IMG/VR virus record: IMGVR_UViG_3300027608_000053
Coordinates: 1 to 47,447 of that record
From: a virus
Reading direction: 5' to 3' (one strand)
Length of the DNA: 47,447 nucleotides
Every line of letters begins with the position of its first letter. Within the stretch, counting starts at the first letter, position 1. The translations under genes and the position numbers were made by a program. The notes beneath the pieces are model-generated. The model worked only from the letters and a program-made list of their open reading frames with translations, did not search any database and was not told where the DNA came from. Shown one piece after another: positions 40,408 through 47,311 of this stretch.

Positions 40408-41934
40408 TTATAAAGAGAGAATCTTGGTTTTAACATCTTCAGGGGTTACATTAAAATCGTTATCCACTATCCATTGACGAACAGCATCTTTAATTCTTCC
40501 TATATCTTTACCTTTAATTGTAGGAATGACCTTCATGATCAGTTTTCCATCTATTAATGTTGCCATTCTATCTTCAAATTCTTTAGTTGCTCCGAATTTA
40601 ACAAATATATCTTCTATATAATCCAATCTGGCTTGAAATTCATCTGGTTTGAATAAAGGACTACCACGAGAAGCATCATCAGCATACATTGTAGATTTTA
40701 AATACGGCCAATTTGGGTCTTGACGAATTGCAAGGACTTTATTTTTGTTCAAATCTTGGATTTTATGTCCTTTCATGTGATGTTCCATTGCAAATTTTAG
40801 GGCACTTCGATCTTTGTTAGTTATTTTCAATCTGTCACATATATTATCCACCAAATATAACTCGTTTTCATGACCGTGATATGAATGTTTATCATCTTCT
40901 ACTTTATGAGTAGTTGCTTTTCCTAAATCATGAAACAAAATAGCCAATAAATGAACAGGATCAGTCTCTTTAGAAGCACGAACAGCAGCTAAAGTATGAT
41001 CATAAGCATCTCCTTGGACAACAGTATGTTTTTCGGGGTCTTGATGTTCAGGATTTTCAATGTTGAATGGTTCCAACTCTTTTTTATTTTTAAAAATTTG
41101 ACCTTTCTTATGAACATATGCTCCCTCTGGATGATGAAGCTGGAAATGTAACTTGCCTTGGAGGTTTTTAACTTCTGGTAAGAATCTTTCTAATATTTCA
41201 TTATCGTCTAAATGTTCAATGAATTTAGCCAATGATTCTCCACTATGAGAAGCGGAATATAATTCATCCCTTATTCTTTCTGGTGAAACGTTTTCCAGCA
41301 AATCTTTAAGTTCTATTACTGCTTGTTTAGTGTTTTCTTCTATTTCAAATCCCAATCTAGCAGCAAAACGCATAACCCTAATAATTCTAAGAGCATCTTC
41401 TTTAAATCGTCTCCTTGCATCTCCTACAGTTTTTACTATTTTGGAGTTTAAATCTTCTATGCCATTTTGATAATCTATTATAACTCCTTCTTTAGTTAAT
41501 CCTAAAGCGTTAAAGGTTAAATCTCTTCTTGCACTATCTTCTTCAAAGGATTTTGTGATTGTCACAGAATTCGGTCTTCTATTATCATCAGACGTTTCAG
41601 AATCCACTCTATACTGCGCCACTTCAAAGTTATATTCTTTGAATCGTATTGTTAAAATCCCGAAATCTTTAGATGCTCCTATGTCATTTGTGTGGAAATT
41701 TTTTTCTAATAAATCCATTGGAACATTAGTTGCCAAATCTACATCCTTTGGTATCTTTCCTATTAATAAATCCCGAACTGCTCCACCAACAATCAGAGCT
41801 TCACCACCTAATTTTTCGATCTCATTTAATAAGTCTACAGCAATTTTTAAATATTCGTCTTTCTCTAGTAATCCATGCCAATTATCGACTTTTTGGGTTT
41901 TCAGTTTCTCTAATATAAATCTTTTCAAGTTCAT
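40408..41934 (-). CDS. cca: CCA-adding enzyme / poly(A) polymerase family with HD domain
   Basis: A 508-residue class II tRNA nucleotidyltransferase-like protein. The head domain has LIVGGAVRDLL (48-58) and DVDLATN (64-70) with the catalytic Asp pair D64/D66, then ARRDLTFNAL, DARRRFKEDALRIIRVMRFA then ARLGF (neck and nucleotide-recognition region). The C-terminal half carries an HD phosphohydrolase domain: HTLAAVRAS, ILFHDLGKATTH, YHGHE and MEHHMKGH. It would add or repair CCA ends of tRNAs, or polyadenylate RNA; HD versions may also have phosphatase activity. I start at ATG 41934, because a CATAAATA box precedes it by 7 bases and because the longer frame to 42030 would overlap the divergent gene. 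No tRNA gene is seen in the window. Its last codons were copied into the gp15 duplication. Confidence 0.9.
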   Translation of the reverse strand: MNLKRFILEKLKTQKVDNWHGLLEKDEYLKIAVDLLNEIEKLGGEALIVGGAVRDLLIGKIPKDVDLATNVPMDLLEKNFHTNDIGASKDFGILTIRFKEYNFEVAQYRVDSETSDDNRRPNSVTITKSFEEDSARRDLTFNALGLTKEGVIIDYQNGIEDLNSKIVKTVGDARRRFKEDALRIIRVMRFAARLGFEIEENTKQAVIELKDLLENVSPERIRDELYSASHSGESLAKFIEHLDDNEILERFLPEVKNLQGKLHFQLHHPEGAYVHKKGQIFKNKKELEPFNIENPEHQDPEKHTVVQGDAYDHTLAAVRASKETDPVHLLAILFHDLGKATTHKVEDDKHSYHGHENELYLVDNICDRLKITNKDRSALKFAMEHHMKGHKIQDLNKNKVLAIRQDPNWPYLKSTMYADDASRGSPLFKPDEFQARLDYIEDIFVKFGATKEFEDRMATLIDGKLIMKVIPTIKGKDIGRIKDAVRQWIVDNDFNVTPEDVKTKILSL

Positions 41935-41941
41935 TTTGTAA

Positions 41942-41949
41942 TATTTATG
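41942..41949 (-). promoter_or_regulatory. Late-promoter-like box CATAAATA
   Basis: CATAAATA on the minus strand ends 7 bases before ATG 41934 and decides the start of the cca gene. Confidence 0.5.
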
Positions 41950-41957
41950 GAATTTTC

Positions 41958-41985
41958 TTGATTTTTCTAGGGAATAGTTTAAAAT
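41958..41985 (+). promoter_or_regulatory. Sigma70-like promoter of the phosphoesterase gene
   Basis: TTGATT (41958-41963), 16-base spacer, TAAAAT (41980-41985), then 6 bases to ATG 41992. Same geometry as at 2516 and 5358. Confidence 0.6.
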
Positions 41986-41991
41986 GTGGCT

Positions 41992-42747
41992 ATGAATGAG
42001 AGAAAAACACTGATCGTCCCTGATATTCACAATAAAATTGATATTGTAGATGAGGCCATAGAAGCATTTAAAAATACTGTAGACGAGATAGTATTCTTGG
42101 GTGATATATTCGACGATTTCGGAGACACTTTACAAGATGCTAAGGATTCAGCTACATGGTTGAAAAAAAGATTGTATATGCCGAACTATGTTTTCCTTTT
42201 GGGCAACCACGATTTGCCATATATGTTCCCTAAAAACGATTATCTTAGATGTTCTGGTAATACAAGAGATAAGTCTGAAGTTATTAATAATATTTTGAAC
42301 AAGAATGATTGGAACCAGTTTAAGTTGGCATATGAAACTCAAGGATATTGGATTTCTCATGCTGGAATAACGAAACATCACTTTGAATGTCCTATTGAGG
42401 GCATTTCAAGCGACAGAATATATAAATTGTGTGATAAAGCCTTAAAAGATGCAGAATCTGGTGTATACAATTCTATTTTGGGTGCTGGTTATAGTCGTGG
42501 TGGGCCTGAAAGGATTGGTGGTATTACATGGTGTGATTGGAGAAGCGATTTTACACCTGTTCATGGATTGAAACAAATCGTTGGACACACAAAAGATAAA
42601 ACGTTTCGAACTGCATATGTGCCAAACAAGAAAAATAAAGAAGGTGAGGCTTATTGTATTGATTGCGATCTAAAATATTTCGGATTGATTGACAATGGAG
42701 AATTTAAAATAGTTGAAAAAACAGATAAGGGATTTAAAACATTATGA
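41992..42747 (+). CDS. Calcineurin-like metallophosphoesterase
   Basis: A 251-residue metal-dependent phosphatase or phosphodiesterase. All family motifs are present: PDIHNK with D11 and H13, FLGDIFDDFGD with D38, LGNHD with N72 and H73, SHAGIT near 123 and VGHTKDK near 200. This is the order of PPP/calcineurin-type and phage lambda-type protein phosphatases, but the substrate is not defined. A sigma70-like promoter ends 6 bases before the ATG; a GTG two codons upstream would start inside the predicted untranscribed region. Its last four bases overlap the start of the next gene (ATGA), indicating coupling. Divergent from cca. Confidence 0.88.
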   Translation: MNERKTLIVPDIHNKIDIVDEAIEAFKNTVDEIVFLGDIFDDFGDTLQDAKDSATWLKKRLYMPNYVFLLGNHDLPYMFPKNDYLRCSGNTRDKSEVINNILNKNDWNQFKLAYETQGYWISHAGITKHHFECPIEGISSDRIYKLCDKALKDAESGVYNSILGAGYSRGGPERIGGITWCDWRSDFTPVHGLKQIVGHTKDKTFRTAYVPNKKNKEGEAYCIDCDLKYFGLIDNGEFKIVEKTDKGFKTL

Positions 42748-43088
42748 AACATATAACAAAAAGCGCAGAACGAGAAGAATTTGATATCTATTCGGATTTT
42801 TCTGGTGAATATTTACATTATGGTGCTCCAGTTAGCATAAAATTCCAATTTGGTTATGGGAGTGATTTTGATATGGCTGATTTGGAGTTACATTTGAGCG
42901 ATGAAGAAGCTAAAGAGATTTTAGAGTTTGTCAAATCTAGATTACATGCAAAAACTCGAATGCTTATGAGAAAGAAGATAGATGAACAGACTAAAAGTTA
43001 TGATGATACTGTAGAAGCTAGAGATTGGCTAGGTTCAGATATCACCTTTAATGATATATCACTCTGTAATTTTCTTTTGGGTGATTAA
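42744..43088 (+). CDS. Small protein of unknown function
   Basis: A 114-residue acidic protein, translationally coupled to the phosphoesterase (ATGA overlap). The first half has beta-like strands (EYLHYGAPVSIKFQFGYGSD, MADLELHLSDEEAKEIL), followed by a basic helix (KSRLHAKTRMLMRKKIDEQT). It has no recognised motif. Coupling suggests that it works with or is dosed against the phosphoesterase. The 3' end overlaps the opposing HNH gene by 30 bases. Confidence 0.65.
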   Translation: MKHITKSAEREEFDIYSDFSGEYLHYGAPVSIKFQFGYGSDFDMADLELHLSDEEAKEILEFVKSRLHAKTRMLMRKKIDEQTKSYDDTVEARDWLGSDITFNDISLCNFLLGD

Positions 43089-43400
43089 ATGTGGTTTGGC
43101 ATCGTCTTTTGTTATTGATTCCTCGTCTTTTGAGTGCCATATTAGAACATACCCATTAGTAGTTAATAGTCTGTTTTCTACTATTATAATGCCATGATGT
43201 ATTTTATTGTGACAATTGCTGCAAACATAAGATAGATTACTAGGATGATTCGGTTTGTCTATTTTTCTTCCTCTTATATGATGTTCCACTAAAATGTTGA
43301 CCTCTTTACATATTTCACATTCTGAACATCCTCCTATATTCGATATTTTTTTATGTTTTCTTCTCACGTTTTTAATTATTGTTCTTGCATTTCTTTGCAA
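43059..43400 (-). CDS. HNH endonuclease
   Basis: A protein of about 113 residues with an HNH/zinc-finger nuclease core. CSECEIC (25-31) and CSNCHNKIHHG (60-70) form the zinc-binding Cys pairs, VEHHIRGRK (39-45) provides the catalytic His pair, and NHPSNL (51-56) the Asn that completes the HNH arrangement. It is a free-standing nuclease of the type often mobile in phage genomes, although it could serve in DNA processing. The start is uncertain: the frame opens with TTG at 43400, a GTG follows 11 codons later and no in-frame ATG precedes the CSEC motif. It converges on the unknown gene at 42744. Confidence 0.8.
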   Translation of the reverse strand: MQRNARTIIKNVRRKHKKISNIGGCSECEICKEVNILVEHHIRGRKIDKPNHPSNLSYVCSNCHNKIHHGIIIVENRLLTTNGYVLIWHSKDEESITKDDAKPHLITQKKITE

Positions 43401-43404
43401 ATGA

Positions 43405-43410
43405 TATAAT
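43405..43410 (+). promoter_or_regulatory. Consensus -10 box upstream of the exported protein gene
   Basis: TATAAT lies 14 bases before the ATG at 43425. TTGCAT (43385-43390) gives only a 14-base spacer, so the -35 is not convincing. Confidence 0.35.
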
Positions 43411-43424
43411 ATGGTTGCCTACAA

Positions 43425-44204
43425 ATGAAAAAGATAACAAATATATTAATCGCAGCGGCGATGTTAATCACATCGGCGTTTTCACTGAATGCAGCACCAA
43501 GTTCTTATGGAAGTTCTGAAGGCTCGAAAAGTTCTTTTGGAAGTTCTGGAAGTTCTGGAGGCTCGAAAAGTTCAAGTTGGGGTTCTAGCACATCTAAGCC
43601 TTCAGCACCAGCAGCTTCAAGTTGGGGGTCAAGTGCTTCTAAGCCTTCAGCACCAGCAGCACCTTCAAATTGGGGGTCAAGTGCTTCTAAGCCTTCAGCA
43701 CCAGCAGCACCATCTACCTCTAAATCTATCTTTTGGGGTTCAAGTAACTCGACTAAAACATCTACTGTAAACGATGTTAAAAAAGGATCATCTACCGATT
43801 CTGCATTAGCAGCTAAAACTTCTATGACACCAGAAACGGTTAAGAAACGCTCGGATGTTGTAGAATCATTCAAAAGAGACAACGCTCAAACATATAGTAA
43901 TAAATTTGCGAATGAACCTGCTAGCAGACCTACATATATCCCACAAAACTATAATGATGGGGGAACCACTAGAAATATTTATTACAACTATAATTCTGGA
44001 GGATATGGATATATGAATGCATTGGGAACTTTCATTTTATATGATGCTTTAACACATGCTGCTTATAGTCATGCTGATAGAGTTGTATATGTTGACAATA
44101 ACGAAACATCTTCTAATGTAGGGGCTGTATTATTGTGGACTCTTCTTATTATTGGATTGGTGATTGGAACGATTATCTTTATTTTCAGAAAGGAGATTTT
44201 CTAA
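43425..44204 (+). CDS. Exported Ser/Gly/Pro-rich protein with C-terminal membrane anchor
   Basis: A 259-residue protein. Residues 1-23 form a Sec signal peptide (MKKITNILIAAAMLITSAFS then LNA, with a cleavage-type A-x-A end). Residues 24-115 are low complexity with near-exact repeats (SWGSSASKPSAPAAPS). Residues 115-225 are polar with a Tyr/Asn-rich stretch (NIYYNYNSGGYGYMNA). Residues 229-253 are a membrane segment (LLWTLLIIGLVIGTIIFIF) ending in RKEIF. It should span the periplasm, anchored in the inner membrane. Possible roles are superinfection exclusion or lysis control; neither can be shown. It is unusual among its neighbours in being secreted. Confidence 0.75.
   Translation: MKKITNILIAAAMLITSAFSLNAAPSSYGSSEGSKSSFGSSGSSGGSKSSSWGSSTSKPSAPAASSWGSSASKPSAPAAPSNWGSSASKPSAPAAPSTSKSIFWGSSNSTKTSTVNDVKKGSSTDSALAAKTSMTPETVKKRSDVVESFKRDNAQTYSNKFANEPASRPTYIPQNYNDGGTTRNIYYNYNSGGYGYMNALGTFILYDALTHAAYSHADRVVYVDNNETSSNVGAVLLWTLLIIGLVIGTIIFIFRKEIF
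43577..43712 (+). repeat. 45/48-bp coding repeats in the exported protein gene
   Basis: Three copies start at about 43577, 43622 and 43670. The last two agree over 40 bases and encode GSSASKPSAPAAPS. Confidence 0.8.
44189..44195 (+). promoter_or_regulatory. Possible ribosome binding site AAAGGAG
   Basis: It lies 10 bases before ATG 44206. It is notable because most genes here lack such a sequence. Confidence 0.45.
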
Positions 44205-44205
44205 A

Positions 44206-44826
44206 ATGATTAATCTACCAGAAAAAATTAAAGTTGGTGACATAGTAAACCTTTCAGATGAAGACTCTTTGAAATTGTCAATGTCTGAAGGTAAAGGTGT
44301 CACACCAAAGGAATACATAATCCAAAAGATCACTAAAGTTAAAGATTCGAGAGGATTGGCATCTTGGGAGTTGTTGCATTTGAACGAAAATGATATCATA
44401 ATGATTAAAAAGGTGGATCACAACTTCGATGTCTATTTTCATACATATACAGGACTTCCAACTGGTAATAGGAAGCAACAAATAGATGCAGGATTCAATT
44501 GGTTATTCCAAGCACCTGAAAACGAAAATGATTATCATATTATAGATTTGAAATACTCTACTGATGTCATAGAAACTAAATCCACAGGAGAATCGGTGAA
44601 ATATGATATAAAACCTCAAGGGGAACTTAGTGGATTTGCAACAATCGATCCTGCTTTATCTGGTGTTGGAGAACTTGTTGGAACCATCGTAGAATATGCA
44701 AATGCAGATGGTAGGCAAGCACTTATCACAGAAATAGGAGAGTTGAACAATCTCGATGGTGGATTAATAACTTTATATTCAGGCAAACAAATTCCTGCTA
44801 AAGATGTTGACTTCATACAGAAATAA
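44206..44826 (+). CDS. Protein of unknown function
   Basis: A 206-residue soluble protein starting MINLPEKIKVGDIVNLSDED. The N-terminal half is beta-rich and repetitive in style (IIQKITKVKDSRGLASWELL, DHNFDVYFHTYTGLPTGNRK) and the C-terminal part ends GGLITLYSGKQIPAKDVDFI. No family recognised. ATG 44206 follows the upstream stop by one base and is preceded 10 bases upstream by AAAGGAG, one of the few plausible Shine-Dalgarno sequences in the window; a start at 44164 would overlap the exported gene. It is downstream of that gene on the same strand. Confidence 0.7.
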   Translation: MINLPEKIKVGDIVNLSDEDSLKLSMSEGKGVTPKEYIIQKITKVKDSRGLASWELLHLNENDIIMIKKVDHNFDVYFHTYTGLPTGNRKQQIDAGFNWLFQAPENENDYHIIDLKYSTDVIETKSTGESVKYDIKPQGELSGFATIDPALSGVGELVGTIVEYANADGRQALITEIGELNNLDGGLITLYSGKQIPAKDVDFIQK

Positions 44827-44834
44827 TATACAAT
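44807..44834 (+). promoter_or_regulatory. Sigma70-like promoter before the 75-residue gene
   Basis: TTGACT (44807-44812), 16-base spacer, TACAAT (44829-44834); ATG 44846 follows after 11 bases, so a leader of about 4-5 bases is predicted. The -35 box is inside the end of the preceding gene. Confidence 0.5.
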
Positions 44835-44845
44835 ACTTTAACAAT

Positions 44846-45073
44846 ATGGAAAAAACAATAAACACAACTACACTAGAAGACGAAACCGAAAAAGCATTCA
44901 AGGTTCTTAGATTGAACGAAGAACTTGAAGGTATGGCAACTAAAAAGAAAGCCATCACTAAAGCCTTTTCAGAAGAAATGAAAAGAATTAAGGGCGAAAT
45001 TAAAGCCATTATATCCAATGAACCAACTGATGATCAATTAGTTGAAAATATTGGAGACGTTCACGACATTTAA
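44846..45073 (+). CDS. Small coiled-coil protein of unknown function
   Basis: A 75-residue, highly charged protein starting MEKTINTTTLEDETEKAFKV. Residues 15-55 form a coiled-coil-like helix (LNEELEGMATKKKAITKAFS then EEMKRIKGEIKAII). No domain recognised. A frame from 44804 is possible, but it would begin in the previous gene and upstream of the predicted promoter. It lies directly before the PspA-like gene on the same strand. Confidence 0.65.
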   Translation: MEKTINTTTLEDETEKAFKVLRLNEELEGMATKKKAITKAFSEEMKRIKGEIKAIISNEPTDDQLVENIGDVHDI

Positions 45074-45089
45074 TCAATCAAACAAACAC

Positions 45090-45815
45090 ATGACAACAAC
45101 ATTAATCATATTAGCAATAATCGTGGCAATCTTTTTTCTTGGAAAATCTAGATTGTCTAAACTGGCAAAAAATCGTTTAACCGATTTAACAGAAAACATA
45201 GCGGACAGTCTTTCAAATCCTATCAAGGATGGGGAAGCTGATATTAAAGCCGCTCAATCGGAAGTCAGCCATCTTAATTCCACTATAGCAGAGTTGATAA
45301 CTTCTACTAAGCAATTGGAAAATAGAACGCAAAACTCAAAACAAGACGTTACAAAGTTTGATAATATTGCTGTGGCAGCAGGTAAAGCTGGCAACAGAGA
45401 AGATGTAATCACCGCAGTAACACAGAAAAATAATGCAGAAAAGCAAGTAGCAACTCTAACAAAAGAAATTGAAAGAAATCATGCGTTGGAACTACAATTG
45501 AAGGCACAAGTTAAGACTTTAAGCCAAAAGATTGTAGATGCCCAAAATGGAAAGGTTAGATTGGCAGCAGTTCTTGAAAGCTCTGCTCTCCGTGAGAAGA
45601 TTGCAAAGGCAGCAGCAGGTTCTACTTCAGAAGAAGGTCTTGCAGGGTTAGATAATCTTGCAAAGGCAGCAGATGAAGCAGAGGCAAGAGCAACAGCATG
45701 GGAAGATATTGCAAATACTTCCACTGAAGGAACAGCTACATCACTAGAAAAGAAATATAGTGGTGCAGAAGTGTCAGAAGACGAAATAAGCAAGTATATC
45801 AAAGCTACTGTTTAA
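45090..45815 (+). CDS. PspA/IM30-like (ESCRT-III-type) protein with N-terminal membrane anchor
   Basis: A 241-residue protein. Residues 3-18 are a short hydrophobic segment (TTLIILAIIVAIFFLG). Residues 20-190 are a long helical hairpin with the style of PspA/Vipp1 (IM30): RLTDLTENIADSLSNPIKDG, then AAQSEVSHLNSTIAEL, AAGKAGNREDVITAVTQKNN, EKQVATLTKEIERNHALELQ then LKAQVKTLSQKIVDAQNGK. The segment [AK]G-x-x-[ED]D-x-x-x-A between helices 2 and 3 is typical. Residues 200-241 resemble the later helices (EARATAWEDIANTS). PspA proteins polymerise on and protect the inner membrane. A phage copy might guard the membrane during infection or remodel it. A strong hairpin follows. Assigned by pattern, not by search. 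Confidence 0.72.
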   Translation: MTTTLIILAIIVAIFFLGKSRLSKLAKNRLTDLTENIADSLSNPIKDGEADIKAAQSEVSHLNSTIAELITSTKQLENRTQNSKQDVTKFDNIAVAAGKAGNREDVITAVTQKNNAEKQVATLTKEIERNHALELQLKAQVKTLSQKIVDAQNGKVRLAAVLESSALREKIAKAAAGSTSEEGLAGLDNLAKAADEAEARATAWEDIANTSTEGTATSLEKKYSGAEVSEDEISKYIKATV

Positions 45816-45821
45816 GCTAAT

Positions 45822-45859
45822 AAACCTGCCAGCAGAAATCAAAATCTGCTGGCAGGTTT
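45822..45859 (+). terminator. Strong hairpin, probable terminator
   Basis: AAACCTGCCAGCAGA and TCTGCTGGCAGGTTT form a perfect 15-bp stem with an 8-base loop just after the PspA-like gene. The downstream T-run is short (TTTCACTT), and the arm's own A/T ends could serve both strands. Confidence 0.8.
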
Positions 45860-45872
45860 CACTTATAAAAAT

Positions 45873-46367
45873 ATGTTACAAATTTTAGTCCTCATTTTTA
45901 CGATAATATTCTTGATCAAGGAAGAGACTTTCAAAGAGGATTTGTCTTTAGCAGCCATCATTGTTTTTCTAGGCCAGTTCATGACATATGCTGTAGTTGC
46001 TATGTTTCATATATTTTTTGGGTATGTTGAATGTGGGAGAATAAATACAGAAACACCTATAGCGTCTTTAAAGAATGTGTCTGCAATAAATGGCGATTTT
46101 TTTCTTGGTTGTGGAAACATAAAAGGTATAGAACATTATTCATATTATCGTAAGACTGATAGTGGTGGATATATCAAAGAATATATACCTGCCAATGAAT
46201 GTGTGATTTTCGAAGATTCCAATGAAAATCCTCACATTTCACATAAACTTATATTAGAGAGATTTAATAAATGGTTTATAATTTTTCAACTTCCTGTTCA
46301 ACGTGAAATTCAAAGAGAATTACATGTCCCTAAGAATACAATATTAAAAGAATTTAGTTTAGATTAA
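45873..46367 (+). CDS. Membrane protein of unknown function
   Basis: A 164-residue protein with two N-terminal hydrophobic segments, about residues 2-16 (LQILVLIFTIIFLI) and 26-50 (LAAIIVFLGQFMTYAVVAMF). The polar remainder includes Cys54 and Cys80 and several Tyr-rich stretches (GIEHYSYYRKTDSGGYIKEY). No family recognised. It follows the PspA hairpin and precedes the GMP-reductase-like gene by five bases. TATAAA lies a few bases before the ATG. Confidence 0.6.
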   Translation: MLQILVLIFTIIFLIKEETFKEDLSLAAIIVFLGQFMTYAVVAMFHIFFGYVECGRINTETPIASLKNVSAINGDFFLGCGNIKGIEHYSYYRKTDSGGYIKEYIPANECVIFEDSNENPHISHKLILERFNKWFIIFQLPVQREIQRELHVPKNTILKEFSLD

Positions 46368-46372
46368 ATTAT

Positions 46373-47311
46373 ATGATTACTGCACTTACATACGATAACA
46401 TATTACTGTTACCACAATATTCAGAGTTAGAATCTAGATCATTAGCTGATACTAAAGTTGATTTTTTAGGTAGAGTTTTCAATCTCCCTATAATGCCAGC
46501 AAATATGGTGGATGTTATAGACGATAGGTTGGCTAAATTCTTCAGTGAATCCGATCATTTTTATGTTATGCATAGAGGTGAAGGTTCAAACGTTGTAGAA
46601 TTTGTCAGAACTGCCAACAGTGAAGCATGGAAAACAATCAGCATAAGTGTAGGTGTGAATGAAGACAGTTATCAACAACTAACTCAAATCAATAAAGAAC
46701 ATTTGATAATAGATTTTATAACTATTGATGTTGCCCACGGAGATCATATTAAAGTGAGAAGAATGATTGAATGGTTGCGAGAAACATTCACAGACGTAAA
46801 AATAATTGCTGGTAATGTAGCTACGGTAGAATCGGCATTACACCTTGAAGAGTGGGGTGCGTCTGCAATTAAGGCAGGAATTGGAGGAGGTAGAATCTGT
46901 AGCACTCGATATCAAACTGGATTCCATGTTCCAATGTATACTTGTGTTAAAAATATATGTGAATCAGGTCTTAAATTACCAGTTATTGCTGATGGAGGAA
47001 TAAAACACTTGGGAGATATATCTAAAGCCGTCCATGCTGGAGCCACAATGGTCATGGCAGGAGGTTTGTTTGCTGAATGCGTTGATTCCCCTGCACAAAT
47101 AATAAATGGCAAGAAACAGTATAATGGTTCAACATCATTTGCAGTTAAAAAGGAAAATAAACACGTTGAAGGCATATCTTTGACTATGGATGCAGGAGTT
47201 ACAGTCGAAGAAAGACTTAAAGAGATTAAAATGGCACTTCAATCTAGTATTTCTTATGCTGGCGGAACAACCATAAATTCTTTGTTGCATTGTGAACACA
47301 TTTTAGTATGA
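46373..47311 (+). CDS. guaC: GMP reductase / IMP dehydrogenase family enzyme
   Basis: A 312-residue TIM-barrel oxidoreductase. Family motifs: YDNILLLPQYSELESR at residues 7-22 (compare FDDVLLxP), PIMPANM near 39-45, FITIDVAHGDH near 115, IIAGNVATVESA near 144, the catalytic-loop AGIGGGRICSTR (168-179) with Cys176, IADGGIKHLGDISKAVHAGA and MVMAGGLF near 206-240. It has no CBS domain and its length matches GMP reductase, so I prefer GuaC (GMP to IMP with NADPH), although IMP dehydrogenase lacking CBS cannot be excluded. In a phage it would redirect purine nucleotides for DNA synthesis. Its stop overlaps the next ATG (ATGA). Confidence 0.85.
   Translation: MITALTYDNILLLPQYSELESRSLADTKVDFLGRVFNLPIMPANMVDVIDDRLAKFFSESDHFYVMHRGEGSNVVEFVRTANSEAWKTISISVGVNEDSYQQLTQINKEHLIIDFITIDVAHGDHIKVRRMIEWLRETFTDVKIIAGNVATVESALHLEEWGASAIKAGIGGGRICSTRYQTGFHVPMYTCVKNICESGLKLPVIADGGIKHLGDISKAVHAGATMVMAGGLFAECVDSPAQIINGKKQYNGSTSFAVKKENKHVEGISLTMDAGVTVEERLKEIKMALQSSISYAGGTTINSLLHCEHILV

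Noticed and set aside
41935-42030. N-terminal extension of the CCA enzyme to 42030
   Set aside because: It would overlap the phosphoesterase gene and its promoter, and a late-type box supports ATG 41934.
43505-43882. Minus-strand frame opposite the exported protein
   Set aside because: An antisense reading of Ser/Pro repeats giving a Glu/Leu-rich artefact; the plus strand has a clear signal peptide and membrane anchor.
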